From: Humulus lupulus
Lineage: Eukaryota > Streptophyta > Magnoliopsida > Rosales > Cannabaceae
Reading direction: 5' to 3'
Length of the DNA: 64,000 nucleotides
Assembly (NCBI RefSeq): GCF_963169125.1
Contig: NC_084797.1
Coordinates: 104,681,868-104,745,867, forward strand
In this document: positions 54,697 through 64,000 of the stretch, in pieces
How positions within the stretch are numbered: position 1 is the stretch's first letter
Layout: each line of letters starts with the position of its first letter
Translations under genes and position numbers: made by a program
The notes under the pieces: generated by a model
The model's input: only the letters and a program-made list of their open reading frames with translations
What the model was told of the DNA's origin: nothing
Databases searched by the model: none

Positions 54697-57600
54697 ATAA
54701 CAATCCAGATTTTCAAGACTTGAAAATGGGGAAATATAAATGATTTCATTTAACAAAATATCTCAAAAACCAATATAACTAGAACTTTTTAAAAAGTTGT
54801 ATGGCCATACTTAGCATTTAATACAAATATATTTTTTAAATAGTAAAATGAGCCTAGTTTATGGAAATAACACAACATTTCCAAAGCAAAACAGCTTCCC
54901 AAAAAGGTCGGTCCACATGTACATTCGCAAGGTCGACTCCAATGCTCATTGCTCTGCCTTGCCCTTGTTCATACCTACAACAGGAAACAACTAGGTAAGC
55001 AAAAACGCTTAGTAAGTTCAACTTTAAAAACAAAAGCATGCAGAGAAGACAGGTGGTCACTGACCAAGTTACTGTCCACAGATAACAATAGCTCACAAAA
55101 ATTAGTGTTTCGGATCCATCCAGACCCTACGCAATCTATTTCAAGAATGGAAAAGCATCCTGGCAAACTTATGGTCATGCCTAATAACCAATGGCAAACT
55201 ACTTCCTATAAACAGATAAATCCTCGCACTCAGAAAAATCCAAGAGCATGCAAATATAATGTATCGCAACTATTTCATATAAACCTAAAAATCCCTACAC
55301 TCAGAAAATCCCAGAGCAAGCATAATATATAACAATATAATTCCAGACCAACACTCTACAATTTCCAACAATTCGGGCGTAACACGCCCTCCAACATAAA
55401 TGTTAATCTATAAGAGGGGACCAAGTCTCAACACTTAGATCTAGCCAATAAATATCCCCATCAAGGGTAACTATCGCGTTACCTAGGACATCGCTACTTA
55501 TCCAACAGTAAATCCCTGACAAGGGTAACCATCAAGTTACCTAGGGCATCACTACTTATCCAAGAGTGTAATCGAAGTTACACGGGTATACAGAGACTTC
55601 TATGTTAATCAATGGTGTTGGTGAGCAGTTGCCCCTAGGGTGTTCAACCTCACTCAAACTTGGCAACCCCTAGTAACTCTAGGCACTCTCACTAATTGGC
55701 CAATATTCACGTCTACTATCCGGGAATAACTTGTCAAAGCACTTGCTCGGTTTCTAACCATTCACTAATTAAGTAAACATGAGGGCCCCTAGCTCCCATT
55801 CATTTTGGCTCCCCTAGGTTTAAACCAGCAATCCTCACTTCTTGGCCACTCGTTGCGGTAATGAATCGTACATAAATAAAATCAAACAGTATGACGGGGA
55901 TCAGCTGTCTAGAATATGACAGATATCTACCTGTCATGTTTTCTAAATCAGCACTAACTTGACTAACGTCTCTAAGCAAACTTTCTACGACAGTGTATAT
56001 ATGTGCATGTGTCTCTATACTAACATACAATACAATAGTCGTTTCATGTTGTAGCCACACAATAGAGGTTGACTTACTTGGAGTCCTTTGCTCTCAGCAA
56101 GATTTCCCCATCCAATTTATAATCTAGTTATGCTTAGCCAATATTGTAATTATCCATACAATATACTGAGATTAATTATGGCACTTCATAATTCATTATT
56201 ATCATTTTGGGCTGTTTGGTCATTTTAAAAAAATCATTTGTAAGGATTAATGATCCTTATTTGGTGTTAAACCCATTCAAGAAATTCATACTCAAAAATT
56301 TGAGACTAAACCCTATGGTCTCGACACCTAGGCTCGGGTATCACAATAGTATTTTCCCACAATCTGCTTAAAATCTTATTCATTAAAAGTATTGCTATTA
56401 ACCCATACTTTCACAAGTTGGTTAATTATATAGAAGATTTTAGCCGGTATTATATCCAGAAAATACTTATTAATTTCCTTAATTATTTTTCAATAAAATA
56501 ATCTTTTAATTTTCCTTTTATTTTTCTTGAGGTTTTAATGTCTAAAAATCGATTTAAGGAAATAGCCTAATTTTAGCTAAATTAGAAAAACCGTTAAAAA
56601 TTTCTTATCTTGACTAGTTAATTTTCTGAAATCAATTAATCAAGTTTATTTAGTAGAAAAATAATTTACTTAATATAGGGTTTTAAACCCTCGTTGAATT
56701 TATTAACTTATTCATAAATTAAATCTTTTATTATTTTAGAAAGATTAAAAATTCTTTAATAAAATAATTCTCACTAATCTCGAAGTGGTATTTTAGGTCA
56801 AAATATGTTCTCAAGACATACCAAGTTTTTATCTTGCAATAAGCAAAATGTTACTTTTTACCTTAAGTTGCAAAATCCCATTTTTACACTATGTGTGAAA
56901 ACCCCATTTTTTGACATTTTTATCTGCATACTTTGTTAGGTCATAACTTGAAATTTCCCAATTCCGTTTTTGGTATACCCTTTAGGTCTTTGTAAAATAT
57001 TAGGTCAAAAGGAGCATTTTTTATTGGTGAAAATATTTTCCAACAATGAGGTAAAAATGACCTTATTTTCAAGTGCTTATGTTTTTTCCAAACTTTGGTA
57101 CTTAATAACTTTCAAACCTTTCAATATTTTGTTACCAAATTTTACAGTGGAATACTAGATTATGAGAAGAATATGTCCACAAATTTTTAGAAAAAAACTG
57201 GGTTCATTTGACCTATACAATGGCTGTCCAAACTTGGTCCCAAAATTAAGAATACGAAAAAACAGTTTTTTTCCTAAACTTTGAAATAGCATAACTCACT
57301 CATTTCTAAATATTTGGAGTGTTTCGAAAGTTAAATTTTATGTACTCCATCTCAAAAACATCACAGTACAATTAAATTTTATGAAATCAATATATAGTGG
57401 ATGCTTGACCCCTTGGAAGTCACAGCTCAAAACTTGTATATTTGTTTTAGGGTTTTCAACAAAACCCTTGGGGATTTTGGTTCCTATTTTCAAAAATCAA
57501 CAGACAAGCATCATAAAAAGTATAAAGAAATTACCATATCCTTTTTACATCACCAATAAGAAACTTTAAGCAATAAATATTAAAAATAATGCTTAAAAAA

Positions 57601-58680
57601 ATAGAAACCATACAATAACAACCATAAAAAGTAAATTTTTTACCTCTTGTTATTCTTGCTTTAGGTTTGGATCTTTCTACTTGCTTTGGACCCTTCAAAA
57701 CTCTTTCGAAACCTTAACCAACTCCCCCAACAACATATATAATTAGCTATTGAAGAATCTATGGTAAAAACTTTACAAAAGTCGAGTGTTTTGAAACTTT
57801 AGCTTAGGGAAACCCTTCCTAGACCAAAGCCTAACTGCCAAGCCTTCTTAATGTTCTTGAGGTGGAAAATGGAGAGGAAAAGTGAGAGAGTTTTACAAAA
57901 AATAAATAAAGGATGAGAGTGATTGTGAGAGAGAGGGGGTCGGTTTTGGGGAGGGTTAGAAGAGTTTAAACAACTCTTAAATATCTTAAAACACTTGAGT
58001 GTTTTTCTTACTATCCATTTGCCTATTAACCCTAATATTTAAAATGAGGATTAAACTTAAATAATTTGGTCTACCCAAATAAATTCCCCACATGGCCGGC
58101 CACCCTTAATTTTATTTATGTCATATTTTGTTTTTTTTTTTAAAATGGTTAATAATTATTTCCTAAGAAGAAAAATCCAAATTGACTTTCTATAACCTTT
58201 TTCACTCTTATTAAGTTTTAAAAAAAAAATGAACTCATAATAATTAAATGAATTTTCTCTCACATTTAATTTAATTAATCACACTATAAAATATAACCTA
58301 AGGTCCATTCATGGAATAAAATTCTCCTATTCGGTAAAATTAAGCATTTACCACCAAAATGCCCTAAAATTTCTATTTTCTCTTAGGTTATTATTTTTTG
58401 CCAAACTTTAATTTTTATGAATGCATTTTATGCCAAAAATATATTTTCCATAATTTTTCATTTTATTTTCCGAGATTTTTACCCGATTGGGATTTTTGTG
58501 TCGGTCCAAGACCAAAAGTCCTTTCTTGACTTTTAAACACAAAATTCATATTTTGGCTAGCAATAACACATGGAAATCAATTCCAAACAAATATAATATT
58601 ATTTAAAATAATATTCATAACTCGGGGAAAACAATCCCAACCCGAGTCGTTTCAAGGAACTCGAAACGCAAGACATTACA
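54697..58680 (-). repeat. 5' LTR of F
   Basis: This 3984-bp LTR starts TGTAATGTCTTGC at 58680 on the minus strand. It aligns along its length with the D LTR, including the palindrome (58595-58615), a degenerate pair of the 70-bp units near 55200-55330, and the module near 54930-54990. It has no gene. Confidence 0.92.
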
Positions 58681-59890
58681 TATGCTGCGGCTTCCGACCA
58701 AATACCTATATCCATTTCCCAAAGTATTGACAAATAACTCTGTGCTTTTGTGGTGGGGCGACTCTGTTGATAGGAGGAAATTTAGAACTATATCCTGGAA
58801 AAGGTTATGTTTCCAAAAGTTTATGGTGGATTGGTATTCATGTCAGAAGATAGTGTGAACTATGCATTCTTGACGAAGAGAGTGTGGGAGCTAGTGACAG
58901 GTAAAGATAATGTTTGGCATAAGATTGTGCCGACTAAGTACTTAAAATGAAGCACTCTATTGGATGCTTACCCAAAGGAAAGCTCTTTGGTTTTTTGGAA
59001 GGTGATCCTTAATGCTTGTGATACTCTAATCAAAGGCATCTGTAGGAAAATTGGGGGCGGCAGGTCAACGTCTATTTGGTTTGATGTGTGGTTCCTAGGT
59101 GGTGTAATGACTTCAACACCCTTCATGGATTCGTCATTGAGAATAATATTGGTCAACGAATTTATTAACCATCTTCAAAAGGATGAAAACTTACTCTACC
59201 AATTGTTTTGCCCTGCGGATGTCAGAAGAATTCTTAATATTCCACTTCCTATCAACTAGCAGGAGGACTCTTGGTTCTAGGAGGATGACCCCACAGGAAT
59301 TTTCTTTGTTAAATCTACTTTGAGTATCCCGTTAGGGAATACTCCCACTGATTCGTTGTGGAAAACTATTTGGAAAAGCAACGTCCACCAATGTTTTAAC
59401 ATACAAGTTGTGTGTAGTGCTCAAATGATGTAGAAACAACTCTTCATATCTTTTGGGAGTGTCCAATCGAAAGAAGGATTTGGTTCCTAAATACTTGGGG
59501 GCCATGATCGGAAGTTGTACAAATCTCTTGTTGGGAAGATTGGTTTCAGTTCTTTATGGATCCTAATAATAGACCTATTGGGTTGAGCTATGACAACTTG
59601 TTCTTAAGGGCATCCATTATCATTGACGGAATTTGGAGAGGGCACAATGCATTGGTCCATGGGTTAGCCGAGACCCCATTCCCTGAATTTTACCGCCGCA
59701 TTAACTTTAAATCTAACTGTGGGTTTTTATTCCTCCCAAATTCAACTAACTTAACTACCTTTATTTTTGTCATCTGGCAAACGAACTCTCCTAGTCATCA
59801 TTATTGTTGGTCTATATATAATTTTCAAGAGGGTCTGGTTAGATACATGGTTTTAAAACAAAGGAAGAGTGAGAAGCTCCGAGATTGAGA
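58681..59890 (+). pseudogene. LINE ORF2 3' fragment (zf-RVT region)
   Basis: Broken plus-strand frames carry signatures of the C-terminal part of plant L1-type ORF2. These are LLWWGDSVDRRKFRTISWKR, KIGGGRSTSIWFDVWF, EDDPTGIFFVKSTLS and ETTLHIFWECPIERRIW, which is the zf-RVT zinc region. The reverse transcriptase and endonuclease are absent, and no poly(A) tail is visible. The left end abuts the F LTR, so F probably inserted into or beside it. Confidence 0.75.
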
Positions 59891-60392
59891 AAGAGAGAAG
59901 ATCAAGAAAGTGACCGAAGAGAGTTGAGAAAGAGTGGGGTTTTGGGCTACTGTATTGAGCAATTTCACTACTGTTGTGACAGTGAATTGTGCGGGTGAGT
60001 GAGTGATATTTCAGTGAGTTTGAGTGCTTGTTGGATAGCCACACTTGACTGTATGTTTTCTCCATTGATGATCAATAGAAGCCTCCATGATGATGTTCCA
60101 AAGCTGTATGTAGAAGACTAGGAAATTAGTCTTTGAATTAGTATAATCCTACTGTGTATTGGTCTATTTCTATTCTTTGATTCAAATCTTTCTGTTGTGC
60201 ATTGTTTCATGAGTTATACATTGTTAGAAATTGTCTTATAAATATACATATATTTTTCTATCTAACTCTTGATTTGTGATCTTGACAGTACAAAATACAA
60301 CAAATCAGAGACAGGTTATACGGTCTAAGTTTCAGAATCAATATCAAAGAAGATTTCCACTGCAAGATTGATCCAGAAAGCTCCAAGAACTC
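59891..60392 (+). repeat. Probable 5' LTR end and leader of copia element J
   Basis: This is non-coding AT-rich sequence before the copia gag. A TTGTGATCTTGACA stretch near 60275 and ATCAGAGACAGG near 60305 could mark the LTR end and a decayed primer site, but I cannot fix the borders. Confidence 0.35.
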
Positions 60393-61373
60393 ATGAAAAC
60401 TACGGCAAAGTTTGAGGTAGAAAATTTTGATGGAACAAGGGACTTTTCCTTATGGAGAGAGAGCATCAAGGGCATAGTTGTGCACCAGAAAGTAGCTAAG
60501 GTTCTTGGAGAAGAAAAGTTGTTGTCCGAGAAGAAACTAGATAAGATTGCAAAGATGGAAGAAATGGCATACTACACTATCATTCTGCATCTATCTAACA
60601 ATATTAGGAGAAAGTTTACCAATGTGACTAAAGCAAAAGAAGTATGGGATAAGTAGGAAGAGCTGTAATTGAAGCCTTCAATATTAAGCAAGATTAATTT
60701 GCTTGAAAGGTTATATGGTTTTCAAATGAACCCTTCTTTTTCTTTAGATGATAACATTGACAATTTTAATGAGATTATTGTAGGTTTGGAAAACATAAAT
60801 CACAAAGTGGATGAGGAAAGGCAAGCCATCATACTGCTGAGATCACTTCCGATTGCATATCAAGAGGTCAAAGCTGCTATTAAATATGGAAGAGATGTAA
60901 TTTCCTTGGAAGATGTTCTTGGTGCTCTAAAATCTAAGGATTTTGAGCTACAATTGGAAAAGGAGTCTAGGAAGGAAGAAGTGTATTTGGTCCGAGGCAG
61001 AACATCAAGGAAAAGCACATCAAGAAATAATCATTCCCATTCAAGATCCAAGTTTCAGGCAAGGGACACCAGAAAATGTTTTTTCTGTGGTAAGCCAGGA
61101 CATATACAGAGATTTTGCTCCAAATTTAAGGAGCAACAAGGCCATTCCAAAATGCACCAAGACCAGAAATCAGAACACAAGTACAACAATCACAATAATG
61201 AGTTGAAATCCATCAAGAAAGATACAATTGCCATTGCCGAAAGAAGTGAAGAATACTCATCTGATGGAGAACTCTTTTCCATCTCAGAAACCTCATTAAA
61301 CAGGGAGTGGATTCTAGATTCTGGATGCACTTATCACATGTGTCGAAATAAGGAGTCATTTTTTTATTATAAA
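60393..61373 (+). pseudogene. Gag and protease start of copia J
   Basis: ATG at 60393 opens KFEVENFDGTRDFSLWRESI, a copia gag start. A TAG at 60654-60656 and a TAA at 60666-60668 interrupt it; the same frame resumes with LLERLYGFQMNPSFSLDDNI. The zinc knuckle CFFCGKPGHIQRFC (61077 on) follows a basic region. The protease shows WILDSGCTYHMC (61309 on), with DSG as active site. The frame runs to the LTR I insertion at 61373 and resumes at 62777 without loss. Confidence 0.9.
61369..61373. other. Left target-site duplication of LTR I (ATAAA)
   Basis: ATAAA recurs at 62772-62776. Removing the LTR and one copy restores the copia frame. Confidence 0.92.
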
Positions 61374-62771
61374 TGTAACGCCCTACTTCCTTAGAGCCGT
61401 TACTAAGTGATTTTTTTTATTTTTTTTAGACAAAACATTGTGCAAAGAACTCGCTAACCAAGGTTTTGAGACAAAAGTGTGACTAATTAAAATCTAAGGC
61501 TGTAATCTTTGAAAATGCGTCGTTTCATTAAAACTTCTATTATTAAACATTTGGGATCCCAAAATAAGGTTTGAAAACTAATTACATCTTGAAATAAGGT
61601 TACAGTTGAGAAATCATAAAATCATGGGTTATTACAGCCATTTTTGAATAAACCCCCAACCAAAGCAGTCGGGCAGGCCAAACATGTACGCGTCGCTTCA
61701 CGCTCTCCGTACTCATGGTTGGTTGACTCAGTCCTTGCAACTACCTGCCACACGGAGCACCCGTGAGCCGAAGCCCAGCAAGAAAACCCAAATAATACAT
61801 AACATATGCAAATCAAATAGCTGGCATAATTCACTGACACATATGAAAAAAACCATCATAATAAACAAGTACGGCCATGCCGCCCCCAAGGCCTTACCAA
61901 AGCCTGGAGTTTCGGTTCTCACCGCGAGGATAACTCATGTATCCCTTGGGTCCCACCCTGAATATAAGCATCCCATGTGCTGTGTGTTACTTTCGGCCCC
62001 ACGGCCGCCCCGGCCTACGCCGTACCCGGCCCTTGCCGTTCAATTCATCATAATCACACATATAGTACATTCAAAATAAACATTCACACACATCACGGTT
62101 CATTTAAGGTTAAGCATTTGCACGTAATACAATCCGGGGCCATGCCCTACAATCACACAGTGGGGCCATGCCCTAATCTCGGGTGTTACGGTTTTCTTAC
62201 CTGTATTCCGAGCCTCCTGATGCACTAAAGCCGCGAGCACGGTCCACTAGCACGAGCCTCTCCAATAACCTAGTCACAACACACAAGAAACACCCTCAAC
62301 ACTAATCAAATCAAAAACCGCTTCTCGGAACCAATCCCACACTCTCGGGACTCCTAAACTCCTAAAACAAATCATCGGAAACATCCCCCGAACCCCCGGA
62401 GCAAAAGCTCAAAAATGCAAACTTTCAAGTCCTGAAAATGGCCTAGCGCCGCGGCGCTACCTAAGAGGGCCGCGGCGCCCTGCCCAATAGGGCCGCGGCG
62501 CCCAGCAAGTCAGAAGCCTGACCTCCCCCCTGATGCAACCTCGCGCCGCGGCGCTCATACGCGAACCCAGATTTTCTGGGATTTCTCTTGCATTTTTCCC
62601 GAACTAAAACAATCCCAAATCATCCCAAACTCAAATCTAAACCCCAAAACCATATCAAAACCCCAAGTAGACCATACATTTATCTCATAGAATCACACAT
62701 AAATCCCAATATGCCCTCCAGGCATGCTAATCAAGGCCCTTAAGCCTTATTAGCAATTTTGGGTTGTTACA
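61374..62771 (-). repeat. Solo LTR I (relative of B and E)
   Basis: This is a 1398-bp LTR on the minus strand, TGTAACAACCC to GGGCGTTACA, flanked by ATAAA. It lacks any internal region. It shares the second conserved module (61700-61800), a first CAGGTAAG module on the minus strand near 62200, and a GC-rich cluster (62443-62560). Confidence 0.95.
62443..62560. other. GC-rich CCGCGG cluster in LTR I
   Basis: Four CCGCGG sites: AGCGCCGCGGCGCTACC, two GGGCCGCGGCGCCC, and GCGCCGCGGCGCTC. Confidence 0.85.
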
Positions 62772-62776
62772 ATAAA

Positions 62777-64000
62777 TCTATAGATGGTGGAAAAGTGCTA
62801 ATGGGAAATGACTTTTCTTGCAGGGTTATGGGCATTGGAAAAGTGGCCATCAAGCAATTCAATGGAGAGATCAAAGTTCTATCCAATGTAAGGCACATTC
62901 TAGATCTTAGATGAAATCTAATCTCCCTTGGGACACTTGAAGATGAAGGCTATGGCTACAAATCTAGTGAGGGAATCTTGAAGATTATAAGAGGCTCATT
63001 GATAGTCATGAAAGGGAAGAAAATAAATGGTCATTATGTGTTGGATGGAGAGACAATTTCAGTTGCTGAAGTAGAAATGGTTAGAAGTCAACAAAATGAC
63101 ATGAAAATCTGGTACCAAAGGCTTGGACACATCAGTGAACAAGGCATAAAGGAACTGTACAACTAGGGCATAATCGAGAAGCTAAAGGTGTGTGCCTTAC
63201 CATTTTGTGAAGCCTGCATCTTGGGAAAGCAGCACAAGATTAAGTTCACAGCCGCAAAGCTCAACACAAAGAGGATACTTGAGTATGTTCATGCTGATTT
63301 ATGGGGGCCATACAAAGTGCCTACACACTCGGGTAAACAATATTTTCTTTCTATTGTTGATGACTTTAGTAGATGTATTTGGACTTACCTATGGAAAACT
63401 AAAGATGAATTTTTAGATCAATTTAAGGCATGGAAAACTCAAGTAGAGAACCAAACTGATCTGAATGTTAGTACACTTAGGACTGATAATGGTTTAGAGT
63501 TTGTAAATAATGAGTTTGATGCTTTGTGTAAAGATTGTGGCATAACTAGGCATGGAACTGTTGTTAACACTCCTGAACAAAATGGAATTGCAGAAAGAAT
63601 GAATAGAACCTTGTTAAATAAAGTGAGATGTTTATTGTTTAGTTCTAGTCTAGGCAAACCATTTTGGGGAGAAGCACTAGCTACAGCCTGTTACTTGATA
63701 AACAAAAGCGTGAATAGATCTATAGATTTAAAAACTCCTTTTGAAAACTGGTATGGTAGGTTGCCTAATCTTAAACATCTCAAAGTGTTCGGTTGTACAG
63801 AATATGTGCATCAATCCAATGATAAATTAGATCCTAGATCAGTAAAAGGTATTTTTCTTGGTTATGCTGTTGGCACTAAGGGATATAGAATATGTATTGA
63901 CCAAAAGGGAAAACTTAAGATTGTCATAGCAAGAAATGTGATATTGAATGAACATGATTTTCCTCATTTAATCCCCGAGAAGGGTAGTTTTCTGAATGAC
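62777..64000 (+). pseudogene. Protease end and integrase of copia J (open to window end)
   Basis: The frame continues from gag-protease. A TGA at 62912-62914 and a TAG at 63164-63166 interrupt it. From 63167 it is open for 278 codons to the window edge. The zinc region reads IWYQRLGHISEQG then FCEACILGK; the first histidine of the usual WHRRLGH form is Y. The core keeps D in VHADLWGPYK, D in LRTDNGLEFVN and E in TPEQNGIAERMNRTL. KVFGCTEYVH, GIFLGYAVGTKGYR and a C-terminal extension follow. RT should lie beyond the window. Confidence 0.9.

Larger units (their letters stand above)
46378..58680 (-). mobile_element. Element F: older relative of D, 3' LTR truncated
   Basis: This is a minus-strand chromovirus with D-family LTRs. 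Its 5' LTR (54697-58680) is full length; its 3' LTR (46378-48804) lacks about 1.5 kb. The internal region holds leader, gag, protease, RT, RNase H, integrase and chromodomain-like tail, all broken by frameshifts. Its left flank and any duplication are lost in the deletion that fused it to B. LTR copies carry many indels, so F is far older than D. Confidence 0.92.
60393..64000 (+). mobile_element. Element J: Ty1/copia element, continues past the window
   Basis: Gag, protease and integrase lie in that order in one frame, interrupted by solo LTR I. The order protease-integrase, with RT expected beyond 64000, is copia type. Stops occur at 60654, 60666, 62912 and 63164. The sublineage is not assigned. 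Confidence 0.9.

Overview
This is plant nuclear DNA, almost certainly from a flowering plant with a large, repeat-rich genome. Every coding trace I can recognise belongs to a retrotransposon: Ty3/gypsy chromoviruses with a C-terminal chromodomain-like segment, one Ty3/gypsy Tat-type element, one Ty1/copia element and a scrap of LINE. Most primer-binding sites match initiator tRNA-Met (TGGTATCAGAGC type). I see no host gene, rRNA, tRNA or CRISPR array. The species cannot be named from the sequence.

The layout is a Russian doll. Element A (+, 1-3410) is an old chromovirus cut off by element B (-). B is split: 3' LTR and pol at 3411-9864, then its gag start, primer site and part of its 5' LTR at 45498-46377. 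The splitter is element C (+, 9865-45497), placed exactly by a TTCTT target-site duplication. C carries three younger insertions. Element D (+, 10147-23519) sits in its 5' LTR and has 3.8-kb LTRs that are almost identical. Element H (-, 28089-39641, duplication GAACC) is a Tat element in its internal region. Solo LTR E (41537-43794, duplication CTGTG) sits in its 3' LTR.

Right of B lies element F (-, 46378-58680), an older relative of D. It is fused to the truncated B LTR through a deletion junction. Next comes a LINE ORF2 3' fragment (58681 to about 59890), then a copia element J (+, running off the window end) split by solo LTR I (61374-62771, duplication ATAAA).

The parts that go beyond ordinary repeat annotation are these. 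H carries an antisense gene with four phase-consistent introns and its own TATA box. D is very young yet has no gag ATG and three in-frame stops, which suggests mobilisation in trans. C is younger than its host B but far more decayed in coding capacity, which also suggests a non-autonomous element. B gag holds a perfect 24-bp foldback that looks like one template-switch mutation. D and F have a leader intron and a decayed extra ORF with an acidic tandem repeat ahead of gag. Several otherwise diverged LTR families share GC-rich CCGCGG clusters and AG/GTAAG modules.

All coding regions carry stops or frameshifts, so nothing here looks autonomous. Relative age from LTR mismatches counted by eye: D about 0.1%, H about 1.4%, C and B about 5-6%; A and F are older or more eroded.
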